A DNA stretch of 64,000 nucleotides from Gemmatimonadota bacterium (GTDB lineage Bacteria; Gemmatimonadota; Gemmatimonadetes; Longimicrobiales; Gaopeijiaceae). Positions 16,047 through 25,223 of this stretch are shown here, in pieces (within the stretch, counting starts at the first letter, position 1; each line of letters opens with the position of its first letter). A program made the translations under genes and the position numbers. The notes under the pieces are model-generated. The model was not told where the DNA came from and did not search any database. It saw only the letters and a program-made list of their open reading frames with translations. The stretch lies in assembly GCA_016873995.1 (NCBI GenBank), contig VGVR01000006.1:53699-117698 (forward strand). The letters are read 5' to 3'.

Positions 16047-17390
16047 GACCTGCTCGCCGGCTGTTCGCACTGCTGTTTGCGAACGGCGGCGTAGGCTGCA
16101 CCGATGGTATTGCGCCCTCGCCCGAGGGGTGTCGCGCTGCTCTTCTCGATCGAGGCGCCGGCTGCCATCTCTTCGGCCGAGACCGACGCGCTCTCGACTG
16201 CGTTCGCGCTCGTCGACACGTATCATGTCATCGTTTTGGACAGCCTGACCGAGACGACACTCGTAGACGCCACGCTCAACGTGGCCGCCGGCGGTAGCTA
16301 ACACGCGATCGACATCACCCTCCCGCGCCCGCTGGTCGGGAAGACCGTCTTCGTCACCGTAATCGGGCTCGACGGCCCGCAAGAGCTCTACCGCACCTCC
16401 GGGTACATGCGTGTGCAGGACTCCTCGATCGCAACGCCCGTTGCGCTGGGGGTGCGCTACACCGGTCCGGGAGTCCGCGGCCGGATCACGAACTCGACCG
16501 GGACTCCCCTCGCGAACGTGGCGGTCGCACTCATGCAGGGGAACAGCATCATCAGGTCGGGGACCACGGAGACCGACGGCACGTACCTGTTCGTCGGCGT
16601 CGCAAACGGGCTGTACCAAGTGCTTCCCACGCCGCCGGGGACACAGGTCGTCTGCCCCGCGCTGCGCAACGTGAACGTGTCCAGTGCCACCTCGTCGATC
16701 ATCGCCGACTTCTCGACACAGACGACGGCGTGCCAGATCGATCTGCTCATCGTGTCGGGAGGTGACCTGGCGTTCGCGGGCGACACCACGACCGTGAAGG
16801 CACTCTTCTCGGGCGTGCCGAACCTGACCACGCGCGCGTTTTTCTTCCTGAACAACACGCCCGGGTTGAACGTCCTCTCGCAGTACGACGTCGTGCTGCT
16901 CTTCGCGAACGGACTCTTCAATCAGTCCGCGGCACTCGGCGATGAGATCGAGGACTACGTGCAGCTGGGCGGCAACGTCATCACCGCGACGTTCTACTGG
17001 CAGAACCGGAGCGACAGTGGACTCGGATCGCCCGGGTGGGGGAGTCTGGAAGCGATCGACCCCTTCACCAGCTTCAGTGGCACCGGTCAGACGTACACGG
17101 CCAGCTCATTGAACGTGAGCTCGATCGTCGCGCATCCGTTGACGACGGGCTTGGCGACGCTGACGTCCACCGGCTTCCGCGGCTCGGTTACCGCGAAGGC
17201 CGCCACCTCGGTGGTGGCGCGCTGGAGCGACAACAGCCCGCTCGTCGGCTACCAGGTGCTGCCGCAAGGCTCGCGCATGGTCGCCGTCAGCCTCTTCCCG
17301 GCGTCCGGGGCTGCCGCCACCGGGGACGTGACGACGCTCTGGCGGAACGCAGTGAACTGGGCAGGAGCGGCCGGCGGGCCGATCCCCTAG
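16043..17390 (+). pseudogene. Exported carboxypeptidase-regulatory-domain protein, frameshifted and with an in-frame stop
   Basis: Reads as one lipoprotein gene with two lesions. A TTG at 16043 (inside the preceding stop) gives a signal peptide and lipobox ending GVGC. The frame then shifts at the GGGG run 16126-16129: removing one G restores PEGVALLF. A TAA at 16299-16301 interrupts the restored frame, after which it runs open to 17390. Downstream are a carboxypeptidase-regulatory beta-sandwich (GRITNSTGTPLANVAVAL, about 16480-16720) and a region resembling the glutamine-amidotransferase-like domains of exported proteins (SQYDVVLLFANG). Two lesions suggest a true pseudogene, or sequencing error if both are artefacts. 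Its place in the lipoprotein/barrel operon implies a surface role. Confidence 0.7.
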
Positions 17391-17411
17391 GCGGGCGAGC
17401 GGCGGCCGGCG

Positions 17412-17495
17412 GCCAGCGGCCCGATCCAGCAGGCGGTCTAGCGGCGGCCCGATCCAGCAAACGGTCGAGCGGCGGCCTGATCGGGTGGCGGTAGG
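17412..17495. repeat. Three imperfect 28-bp tandem repeats
   Basis: Copies at 17412-17439 and 17440-17467 match at 22 of 28 positions and share CGGCCCGATCCAGCA. A third, more diverged copy lies at 17468-17495. The array fills the gap between the convergent broken gene and the thiolase gene. It has no dyad symmetry suited to a simple terminator. Confidence 0.6.
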
Positions 17496-17514
17496 TTAGG
17501 CGGTGGAGGTGCGA

Positions 17515-18789
17515 CTAGCGCCGCTCCAGCACCATCGCGAAGCCCATCCCTCCCGCCGCGCACACGGTGATGAGGCCGAACTGGACGTCGCGCCTCTTCA
17601 TCTCGTTGAGGATGGTGGTGGTCAGGCGTGCGCCCGTGGCTCCGAACGGATGACCGATGGAGAGTGAGCCCCCCATCACGTTGATGCGCTCGATGTCCGG
17701 GTGCCCAACGGGAGAGCCGCGGCCCAGCTCCTTCTGCGCGAAGTCCTTCGAAGCCAGCGCCTGCAGGTTGGAGAGCACTTGAGCCGCGAACGCCTCGTGC
17801 ATCTCCATGAGCCCGATGTCGGCCATGGTGAGCTCCGCGCGGTCCAGTGCGATGGGCGCGGCGTATGCGGGTCCCTGTAGGAGCTGTGCCGCCGGATCGA
17901 GCGCGGTCCACGCCCAGCTGCGCACGTAGCCCATGGGCTCGATGCCCTCGGCGCGCGCCTTGTCCGCATTCATGAGCACGACCGCTGACGCGCCGTCGGT
18001 GAGGGGCGACGCGTTCCCCGCGGTCACCGAGCCGAACTTGCGATCGAAAACGGGCGGCAGTTTCGCGAGCTTCTCCGCCGTCGAGTCTGGCCGGATGAGG
18101 TTGTCCCTCTCGACCACGTTGGTGAAGTGTGGCGGCACGTAGACCACCGAGATCTCGGCGGGGAGACGTCCGTCCTGCGTGCCGGCCGCCGCGAGCCGGT
18201 GTGAGCGGAGTGCCCACTCGTCCTGTGCCTGCCGCGAGATCCCGTTGAGCTTGGCCATGCGCTCGGCGTCCTGACCCATGGTCTCGCCGGTCGTGGGCTC
18301 CGCGATCGCGGGCTGCTCGGGGAGCAGGTCCTTCGGGCGGATCGCTTTGAACGCACCCAGCTTCTGGCCGACCGTCTTCCCCTTCGAGGCGGACACGAGG
18401 CTCTTCGAGAGCCGCGCGCTCACCGTGATCGGGATGCGGGAGAGGGACTCCGCTCCGCCGGCGACGACGACGTCGGCCTGACCCACTTCGATCAGCTGCA
18501 CCGCGTCGGTAATCGCCTGATTGGCCGAGGCACACGCGCGCGAGACGGTGACGGCCGGCACCGTCTTGGGGAGGACCGCGAGCCCGACCTCGCGCGCGAT
18601 GTTCGGGGCCTTGGTGTCGTGCACCACCGTGCCGTACACCAAGTGGTCCACGCGCTCGCCGGTGAGGCCGCTACGAGCCAGCACGTCCCTGACGGCCATC
18701 TTTCCGAGCTCGATGGCGCTCAGGTCTACGAAGTCGGTGCCCGACTTGAGGAACGGCGTCCTGCACCCGGCGATGATGGCGGCTTTCAT
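17515..18789 (-). CDS. fadI: Acetyl-CoA C-acyltransferase (thiolase, FadI-like)
   Basis: 424-residue thiolase that cleaves 3-ketoacyl-CoA in fatty acid beta-oxidation, or condenses acetyl-CoA in reverse. The nucleophile Cys86 sits in SRACASANQAI, the active-site His in GHPFGATGAR, and the second catalytic Cys in CAAGGMG close to the C-terminus. Length and the late GGSLSIGHPF segment fit the trifunctional-enzyme beta subunit (FadI) group better than PhaA. No hydratase/dehydrogenase partner is adjacent. It ends in TAG and converges with the broken exported gene. Confidence 0.88.
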   Translation of the reverse strand: MKAAIIAGCRTPFLKSGTDFVDLSAIELGKMAVRDVLARSGLTGERVDHLVYGTVVHDTKAPNIAREVGLAVLPKTVPAVTVSRACASANQAITDAVQLIEVGQADVVVAGGAESLSRIPITVSARLSKSLVSASKGKTVGQKLGAFKAIRPKDLLPEQPAIAEPTTGETMGQDAERMAKLNGISRQAQDEWALRSHRLAAAGTQDGRLPAEISVVYVPPHFTNVVERDNLIRPDSTAEKLAKLPPVFDRKFGSVTAGNASPLTDGASAVVLMNADKARAEGIEPMGYVRSWAWTALDPAAQLLQGPAYAAPIALDRAELTMADIGLMEMHEAFAAQVLSNLQALASKDFAQKELGRGSPVGHPDIERINVMGGSLSIGHPFGATGARLTTTILNEMKRRDVQFGLITVCAAGGMGFAMVLERR

Positions 18790-18909
18790 CGCCTGAAGCT
18801 CGCGAGCGAGGGCCCCGGAATCAAACGCCTGCGCGCCTGCCTCCGGCCCGGGCCCCAGCTATATTGGCGCCCCGTTTTCCCACGAACCGAAAGCCCACCG
18901 CCGCCACAC

Positions 18910-21522
18910 ATGCTCGGCACCGTGACCCTCCTGGCGCTGCTGCAGGCCCCCGCCCAGCTCCAGTTCGCGCCCGGCACCGAGTACGACCCAGCGATCCCGA
19001 CACTTCGGGCGGTGGCCGGGCACGACTTCGGCGAGGAGATCACGGCGCCGGACGACATCGTCCGGTACATGGAGGCACTCGCGGCAGCGGCTCCGACGAG
19101 GACGCGCCTCATCCGCTACGCCGAGAGCTGGGAGGGACGCCCGCTGGTCGCGCTGGTGATCGGGTCGGCGTCGCGGATGGGGCGCCTGGACGACGCGCTT
19201 TCTGGGCTCGGGCGGCTCGCCGACCCGGAGGGTTTGTCCAACGCGGAGGCCGAGCGTCTCATCGCGGAGCTGCCCGTGGTCACCGCGCTCATGCACGGCA
19301 TCCACGGGAACGAGATCAGCTCGAGCGGGGCCGCGATGGCGGAGGCGTACCACCTGCTCGCCGCTCGCGGGAATGCTGCGGTCGATCTGATTCTGGATCA
19401 GTCGCTGGTCCTCATCGACCCGACGGAGAACCCTGACGGGCGTGCTCGTTTCGTCCAACAGAACGCGATGGCGCGGGCGCGCTGGCCTGACGCCGCAGTG
19501 TACTCGGCCGAGCACGACGAGCCGTGGCCGAACGGGAGGACCAACCACTATCTGTTCGATCTCAACCGGGACCTGTTCATCCAGAGTCAGCCGGAGAGCC
19601 GCGGAAGAGTTGCGCTCTTCCTGCAGTACTTCCCGCACATCGTCGTGGACCTGCACGAGATGGGTGGCAACTCGACTTACTTCTTCCCGCCCACTGCACC
19701 CCCCGAGAACCCTTGGTTCGGCGGGCGGCAGATCGCGCTCATGGATGTATTCGGGCGTGCCAATGCGCAGGCGTTCGACGCGCGCGGGTTCTCGTACTTC
19801 AACCGAGCCACGTACGACCTCTTCTATCCTGGCTACATCGACGGATGGCTGATGGGGCAGGGTGCGCTCGGCATGACCTACGAGCAGGCGTCGGCCCGCG
19901 CGCTGGTGCTAGGGCGCAACGACGGGGACCTGCTCACGTACGGCGACGGGGTGCTGCACCACTTCACCGCGGCGATAACGACCGCAGAGACCGGGGCGCG
20001 CAACCGCGAGCGCATCTTGCGCGACTACCTCGCGTTTCGGCGCGAGGGCTTGGACGCACCGAGCGATGGGCCGGCCGAGTACGTACTGCACTCGGCACAC
20101 GACCCCGGCATGGCCGAGCGCCTGGCCCGCCTGCTCGTCCGGAACGGCATGGAGGTCCGGGCAGCGTCCGGACCGGTAACTGTGGCGGGCCGCACGCTGC
20201 CGGTGACTGGGACGTTCATCGTACCGATGGCGCAGCCGTCCAGTCGGTTCGTACGTAACCTGCTCGATGCCCATGTGGCCATGGACGAGGAGTTCATCGC
20301 GCGCCAGATCGAACGTCGCGCCCGGCGGGAGAACGACGAAATCTACGACCTGACCGCTTGGAGCCAGTCCCTGCTCTGGGACGTGGAGGTAATTCCTGCC
20401 TCTCGCGCCACGGGAGCGGCGGGTGCCCCGTTGACGGCCGACGCCGCAGTTTCGAGCGACGCGCTCCCCGAGGCGCGCGTGGGCTATCTGCTGCCGTGGG
20501 GCACGAACACCGCCGCGACGGTGACGGAGTCGCTGCGCGAAGGGCTTCGCGTGCGGGCGGCGGGCGGCGCGTTCACTCTGGGCGGCCGGCGATACGGCAT
20601 CGGAACTGCCATCGTCCGCGTTGCCGACAATGGAGCCGACCTCCGCGAGCGGCTCGGCCGCATCGCCGGGACGCACGGCGCCGAGGTGGTACCGATCGAT
20701 GATTCCTACGTGACCGAGGGCATTTCACTCGGAAGCGCGAGCACGCGCTCCTTGCAGGAGCCCAGGGTGCTGCTGGTCTACGACGAGCCGGCGAACGTGA
20801 ACTCGGCCGGGTGGGCGCGCTACGTGCTGGAGCGGCGCTACGGGCAGCGGACCACGATCGTGCGTGCGCGTAGCTTGGGCGCTGCGCGACTCGACGACTT
20901 CGACGTGCTCGTGTTTCCGAGCGGTGACTTCTCCGACGTGGTCGACGACGACCTGCTCGAGGATTTGAGGGACTGGGTGGGCGACGGCGGCACGTTGATC
21001 ACGATCGCGGCCGCGACGGGGTGGGCGACGCGTGCGGAGCTGCTGTCGACCACGGCGGAGCGCCGCGGTGGTCGCCCAGCCGGCGAGGATCCCGACGAGC
21101 CCGAGACGCCGGATCAGCCCATCAATTTCCTCGACGAGATCGTGCCCGACGACGAGGCCCCGGAGCCTGTGCCGGGCGCCATTCTGAAGGTGATCCTGGA
21201 TCGCGAGCACTGGCTGTCCGCAGGAACGGACGGCGAGATCGGCGTGCTCGTGGAGGGCTCGCGGGTGTTCAGCCCGCTCGATTTGGACGACGGGACCAAC
21301 GTGGGCCGCTATGCAGCGGTCGACTCGTTGGTCTTGAGTGGCGTCGTGTGGGAGGAGGCCCGTCCGCAGCTCGCGAGCAAGGCGTTCCTCATGCACGAGC
21401 CCGTCGGGCAGGGTCACATCATCGCGTTCGCCGAGGATCCCAACTATCGCGCGTATGTCGAGGCGACGGAGCTGTTGTTCATGAACGCGGTGCTGCTCGG
21501 GTCCGGTCGGTCTGCCAACTGA
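18910..21522 (+). CDS. M14-family zinc carboxypeptidase with C-terminal GATase-like domain
   Basis: 870 residues with a short hydrophobic leader (1-18), probably exported. The M14 zinc site begins at His132 and Glu135 in HGIHGNE, followed by PTENPDGR and a VDLHEMGG segment that can give the third ligand. From about 610 to the end is a Rossmann-like region (PRVLLVYDEP, DVLVFPSGDF, WVGDGGTLI) resembling the class I glutamine-amidotransferase-like domain attached to many large M14 proteins in Bacteroidota and Gemmatimonadota. The enzyme probably trims C-terminal residues from peptides in the periplasm. The next gene begins 7 bases later. Confidence 0.87.
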   Translation: MLGTVTLLALLQAPAQLQFAPGTEYDPAIPTLRAVAGHDFGEEITAPDDIVRYMEALAAAAPTRTRLIRYAESWEGRPLVALVIGSASRMGRLDDALSGLGRLADPEGLSNAEAERLIAELPVVTALMHGIHGNEISSSGAAMAEAYHLLAARGNAAVDLILDQSLVLIDPTENPDGRARFVQQNAMARARWPDAAVYSAEHDEPWPNGRTNHYLFDLNRDLFIQSQPESRGRVALFLQYFPHIVVDLHEMGGNSTYFFPPTAPPENPWFGGRQIALMDVFGRANAQAFDARGFSYFNRATYDLFYPGYIDGWLMGQGALGMTYEQASARALVLGRNDGDLLTYGDGVLHHFTAAITTAETGARNRERILRDYLAFRREGLDAPSDGPAEYVLHSAHDPGMAERLARLLVRNGMEVRAASGPVTVAGRTLPVTGTFIVPMAQPSSRFVRNLLDAHVAMDEEFIARQIERRARRENDEIYDLTAWSQSLLWDVEVIPASRATGAAGAPLTADAAVSSDALPEARVGYLLPWGTNTAATVTESLREGLRVRAAGGAFTLGGRRYGIGTAIVRVADNGADLRERLGRIAGTHGAEVVPIDDSYVTEGISLGSASTRSLQEPRVLLVYDEPANVNSAGWARYVLERRYGQRTTIVRARSLGAARLDDFDVLVFPSGDFSDVVDDDLLEDLRDWVGDGGTLITIAAATGWATRAELLSTTAERRGGRPAGEDPDEPETPDQPINFLDEIVPDDEAPEPVPGAILKVILDREHWLSAGTDGEIGVLVEGSRVFSPLDLDDGTNVGRYAAVDSLVLSGVVWEEARPQLASKAFLMHEPVGQGHIIAFAEDPNYRAYVEATELLFMNAVLLGSGRSAN

Positions 21523-21529
21523 GGACATC

Positions 21530-22069
21530 ATGACGAATCCGAGACACATCATTGCGGCGATCGAGACGGAGTACCGGCGGTACAAGTCGCTGGGCGAAGG
21601 CACGATGAGCCAGCTGGAGGACGAGCAGCTCCTCTGGCAGCCGACCCCGGAGAGCCTGTCCATCGCGATGATCGTGTGGCACGTGTCGGGCAATCTGGAG
21701 TCCCGCTTCACCGACTTCCTGACCACCGATGGGGAGAAGCTCTGGCGGAACCGCGACTCGGAGTTCGAGGTGCGCCGCGCCGCCAGAGACGAGGTGCTCG
21801 CGAAGTGGGAGCGGGGGTGGAAGATCCTCTTCGACGCGCTCGCCTCACTCACCGACGCGGACCTCGTGCGGATGGTGGTGATTCGAGGCGTGGCGGCTAC
21901 GGTCGGCGAGGCCCTCGAGCGCTCCCTCGCGCACACGATCTACCATGCGGGCCAGATGACCTACCTGGGCAAGATGCTGCGGCGAGACGCGTGGAAGTAC
22001 CTGAGTATCCCACCCGGGGGCTCCGTGGCGTACAACGCCAACCCGACGTTGGAGAAGGGACGGAGCTGA
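21530..22069 (+). CDS. DUF1572 (DinB-like) protein
   Basis: 179-residue four-helix protein of the DinB/YfiT-like superfamily. Candidate metal ligands are His in IVWHVSGN (about 50) and the pair in AHTIYHAGQM near residue 140, the layout expected for a DinB metal site. The MSQLEDEQLLWQP opening and the C-terminal YNANPTLEKG tail fit DUF1572. Some relatives are thiol-dependent S-transferases; the activity of this one is unknown. It lies 7 bases after the M14 gene and 3 before the DUF2007 gene, so the three are probably co-transcribed. Confidence 0.85.
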   Translation: MTNPRHIIAAIETEYRRYKSLGEGTMSQLEDEQLLWQPTPESLSIAMIVWHVSGNLESRFTDFLTTDGEKLWRNRDSEFEVRRAARDEVLAKWERGWKILFDALASLTDADLVRMVVIRGVAATVGEALERSLAHTIYHAGQMTYLGKMLRRDAWKYLSIPPGGSVAYNANPTLEKGRS

Positions 22070-22072
22070 GGG

Positions 22073-22333
22073 GTGGTGGCGGAGTCGCGGGACGAGGAGC
22101 CGTCCGAGCGCGAGGTGGTGCTGGCGCGCTTCCGCTATCGTCACGAAGCGGAGCTCGCCGCGGGCTTCCTGCTCGACGCGGGGATCCCCTATCGTCTGCA
22201 GATCGACGACGCGGGCGGGGTCGATTTCGGCACGACGTTCTCGCGTCCGCCCGTGCTCTGGGTGCTCGCGGCGGACGAGGCAGAAGCGCGCGAGCTGCTG
22301 GAGCTCGACGCCGGCGATGCAACCACTCCGTAG
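22073..22333 (+). CDS. DUF2007-family small protein
   Basis: 86 residues from a GTG at 22073, three bases after the DUF1572 stop. The pattern VVLARFRYRHEAELAAGFLLDAGIPYRL is the DUF2007 (putative signal-transducing protein) fold: a ferredoxin-like beta-alpha-beta unit that recognises or compares inputs. The C-terminal AEARELLE helix completes the domain. The function is not established in any member that can be inferred here. Confidence 0.72.
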   Translation: MVAESRDEEPSEREVVLARFRYRHEAELAAGFLLDAGIPYRLQIDDAGGVDFGTTFSRPPVLWVLAADEAEARELLELDAGDATTP

Positions 22334-22354
22334 ACGAGGAGCTGCCGTAGCACC

Positions 22355-23611
22355 ATGCGTGCGGTCACGTTCGACGTCACGGTGCCTGGGTACGTGCTGG
22401 GCAAGGCGCTCGGAGGCGTCACCGAGTCGGTGCTCTTCGGGGGAATGAGCGGGGTCCGCCTGCGAGACGTCGCCGAGCCCGAGCTTCCGGGCCGGGACTG
22501 GGTACGCCTCGAGGTCCTCAGCTGTGGCGTGTGCGGCTCCGACCTCGGCAACATCACGTTCAAGTCCAGCCCGGCCATGGAGCCGTTCGGCTCCTTTCCT
22601 GCGGTGCTGGGTCACGAGATCCTCGCGCGCGTGGTGGAGGTCGGCCCCGACGTGCGGCGTGTGGAGCGCGGTCAGCGGGTGGCGGTCGACCCGGTGCTCT
22701 CGTGCACCGTGCGTGGCTTCGCGGGCACCGAGCGGTGCCGGTCGTGCGGCGACGGCCTACACGGGACGTGCGAGCGCTCCGGCGACGAGGGGACGACAGT
22801 CGTCGCCGGTCGCCGGCTCCGGCGCGGGCTGACCATCGGCTACCAGGCGGACCTGGCGGGTGGCTGGGGCGAGCGGATGGTCGCGCACGAGAGCCAGCTC
22901 TTCCCGCTCGACGACCGCATCTCGGATCGGACCGGCGTGCTCATGGAGCCGATCGCGGTGGGCATGCACGCCGCCCTCGGCATGCGGCCGTTCGGGCAGG
23001 GCCCCGCGCTCGTGATCGGGAGCGGACCGATCGCGCTCGGAACGATCTGGGCGCTCAGGGCTGCCGGGTACGAGGGCGAGTTGATTGCCCAGATCAAGCG
23101 CGGTCACGAGGCCGACATCGCACGCAGCCTGGGCGCCAGCGACGTGGTGTCGCCCGGCGACGAGGCCAGGCAGGCCCTGGTAGAGACGGGCGCGCAGGCG
23201 TACATGCCGATCATCGGAGACGAGGTGTACTCGGGGGGCGGCTTCCCGTTGATCTTCGACTGCGTAGGGAGCGCCGAGACCGTGAAGCAGGCGCTCCGGT
23301 ATTCGTCGCCCCGTGGCCGCATCGTCATGCTCGGTTGCGCCGCGGAGATCCGGAAGCTCGACCTGACGTTCGTGTGGGCGCGCGAGCTCCAGATCAAAGG
23401 GTTCGTGTGCTACGGCCGCGAGGAGTGGCGCGGCGAGCGTCGCCACACGTTCGAGGTCACGCAGCAGATGCTGCTCGAGACAGGGGCCCCCGTCGAGCGC
23501 ATGGTGACGCACGTCTATCCGCTCTCGCACTACCGCGAGGCTCTGTCGACGGCCTACAACCGCCGCCGCACCGGATCGATCAAGGTGCTTCTCGACCCCA
23601 AGGTGGGTTGA
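22355..23611 (+). CDS. Zinc-binding alcohol dehydrogenase (MDR family)
   Basis: 418-residue medium-chain dehydrogenase that oxidises an alcohol or polyol with NAD(P). Catalytic zinc ligands are Cys60 in GVCGSD and the His87-Glu88 pair in GHE. Cys117, Cys128, Cys131 and Cys139 lie in the structural-zinc lobe. The Rossmann loop reads VIGSGPIALG near residue 222. About 20 residues before the GroES-like domain and a 45-residue insert after the structural lobe make it longer than threonine or sorbitol dehydrogenases. The downstream FAD oxidase starts 10 bases later, so the two may act on the same substrate; that is inferred. Confidence 0.86.
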   Translation: MRAVTFDVTVPGYVLGKALGGVTESVLFGGMSGVRLRDVAEPELPGRDWVRLEVLSCGVCGSDLGNITFKSSPAMEPFGSFPAVLGHEILARVVEVGPDVRRVERGQRVAVDPVLSCTVRGFAGTERCRSCGDGLHGTCERSGDEGTTVVAGRRLRRGLTIGYQADLAGGWGERMVAHESQLFPLDDRISDRTGVLMEPIAVGMHAALGMRPFGQGPALVIGSGPIALGTIWALRAAGYEGELIAQIKRGHEADIARSLGASDVVSPGDEARQALVETGAQAYMPIIGDEVYSGGGFPLIFDCVGSAETVKQALRYSSPRGRIVMLGCAAEIRKLDLTFVWARELQIKGFVCYGREEWRGERRHTFEVTQQMLLETGAPVERMVTHVYPLSHYREALSTAYNRRRTGSIKVLLDPKVG

Positions 23612-23620
23612 TCGCCGTCG

Positions 23621-24880
23621 ATGCCGACCGGAAGTAGCCCGCGCGTCGTCGTGGTGGGCGCCGGCGTGATCGGCGTGAGTTGCGCGTACTACCTCGCGCG
23701 CGCCGGCGCGCGGGTGGTGATCCTGGAGCGCGAGCGGCTGGGCGCGGGCGCTTCCTGGGGCAACGCGGGCACCGCGACGCCCGGGCACCCGCCTCTGAAC
23801 AAGCCCGGGCAGGTCGCCAAGGCGGTCCGGCAGATGCTCGACCCGACCAGCCCGCTCTACATCCATCCGAGCTGGAATCCGGGGCTCTGGCGGTGGCTGA
23901 TCGGCTTCGCGCGCTACTGCACGCCTGAGCACGTCACGCGTGCCGTGGCGATCATGGCGCCGCTCGGCCAACAGTCGCTCGCGCTCTTCGATCGGCTCGT
24001 CGTGGAGGAGCGCATCGAGTGCGAGTACCGCCGCGAGGGCTACTACGACGTGTGCGCCACGGAGGCCGGGCTCGCGGAAGCGCGGCGCGAGGCGTCGCTG
24101 ATCGAGCCGCATGGATATCGGCCCCAGGTCCTCGACGGGGACGAGATGCGCCGTCGCGAGCCGGCGCTCGGGCCGCACACCATCGGGGCTGTGTTCCATC
24201 CGGAGGCCGCATCGATGGATCCCGCGCTCTTCGTCGAGCGGTTCGCGCGCGCGGCGGTGCGGCGGGGCGTCGAGCTGCGCGAGGGCGTCGAGGTAGCCTC
24301 GGTCGTCGTCAGCGGTGCCCGCGCGACGGGCGTCGCACTCGCGAACGGGTCGGTCGAGCCCGCGGACGCGGTGGTTCTCGCGACGGGTCCGCTCAGCCTC
24401 CAGCTCGCACGTCGGCTCGGCACCCGCCTGCCCGTGCAACCGGGGAAGGGGTACCACCGCGACATCCCCATCGGCCCCAACGGGGCACCGCGCATGCGCA
24501 TCGCCTGCGTGCTGAACGAGGCCTCCACGTTCTGCCTGCCCATGGAGACCGTCGTACGCTTTGCCGGCACCATGGAGTTCTCGGGCGCGAATCGGGTCAT
24601 GCGCCTGCCGCGCCTCCAGCAGCTCACGCGCGCCGGGCGACTCTACTTCCCAGGGATCGGCACCGCGCGCCCCGTGTCCGAGTGGTGCGGGCTACGCCCG
24701 ATGTCCGTCGATGGCATGCCCATCGTCGGTCCGCTGCCCGGCGTCGAGGGCGTGAGCGTGGCGACGGGACACGGCATGCTCGGGCTCACGCTCGCGCCGG
24801 TGACGGGCGAGCTGATCGCGAACCAGGTGATGGGGCGTGGCGATGCGAGGCTGGAGGGGCTGGCGCCGGGGAGGTTCTGA
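23621..24880 (+). CDS. FAD-dependent amino-acid dehydrogenase/oxidase (DadA-like)
   Basis: 419-residue DAO-family flavoprotein. The dinucleotide-binding motif VVVGAGVIGVSCAYYLARAG lies at about 10-29, with the FAD-ribose Glu in ILERE at about 38. The C-terminal signature (WCGLRPMSVDGMPIVG, then GHGMLGLTLAP) is characteristic of the small subunit of D-amino acid dehydrogenase (DadA) and relatives. It probably deaminates a D-amino acid or oxidises a related secondary amine, passing electrons to the quinone pool. It is likely co-transcribed with the zinc dehydrogenase. Confidence 0.87.
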   Translation: MPTGSSPRVVVVGAGVIGVSCAYYLARAGARVVILERERLGAGASWGNAGTATPGHPPLNKPGQVAKAVRQMLDPTSPLYIHPSWNPGLWRWLIGFARYCTPEHVTRAVAIMAPLGQQSLALFDRLVVEERIECEYRREGYYDVCATEAGLAEARREASLIEPHGYRPQVLDGDEMRRREPALGPHTIGAVFHPEAASMDPALFVERFARAAVRRGVELREGVEVASVVVSGARATGVALANGSVEPADAVVLATGPLSLQLARRLGTRLPVQPGKGYHRDIPIGPNGAPRMRIACVLNEASTFCLPMETVVRFAGTMEFSGANRVMRLPRLQQLTRAGRLYFPGIGTARPVSEWCGLRPMSVDGMPIVGPLPGVEGVSVATGHGMLGLTLAPVTGELIANQVMGRGDARLEGLAPGRF

Positions 24881-24937
24881 GGCGGGGCGGGCGCCGACTG
24901 GATTGACGCCGCGTAGATGCCGAGATGTATTCACCGC

Positions 24938-25192
24938 ATGCCCAGGACTTCGGTCTACCTCGACGAGGGCGTCCACCGTCGGCTCCGAGCGGCCGCCGAG
25001 CGCCAGGGACGAACGGTATCAGACCTCGTGCGCCAAGCGGTGGAGCGGGCGTACGGGCCGGGCGACGTCGACCGGAGGCTTACGACGCTGGAGGGAATCG
25101 CCTCGCTCTGGCGCGACCGGGACGATCTCGGCGCAGCGGCCGAGTACGTGAGGCGGTACCGCGGTTCACGGCGAGGCCGGCAACGGGAGTAG
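24938..25192 (+). CDS. Ribbon-helix-helix (CopG-like) protein, solitary
   Basis: 84 residues. The first 40 (RTSVYLDEGVHRRLRAAAER then GRTVSDLVRQAVE) form a ribbon-helix-helix DNA-binding unit like VapB or CopG antitoxins. The C-terminal half would be the toxin-binding tail. The start is taken at the ATG of MPRTSVYLD (24938), where the first strand begins; an ATG at 24917 would add seven residues. No PIN or ParE toxin follows: ogt lies 32 bases away on the other strand. It is either an orphan antitoxin or a stand-alone regulator. Confidence 0.75.
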   Translation: MPRTSVYLDEGVHRRLRAAAERQGRTVSDLVRQAVERAYGPGDVDRRLTTLEGIASLWRDRDDLGAAAEYVRRYRGSRRGRQRE

Positions 25193-25223
25193 CCCGAGCT
25201 GCGCTTGACACAGCGCAGCGCCC

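Noticed and set aside
16104..16301. Independent small gene inside the broken exported gene
   Set aside because: The reading frame begins at an internal ATG created by the frameshift and continues in frame past its stop into the larger gene; there is no ribosome-binding site.
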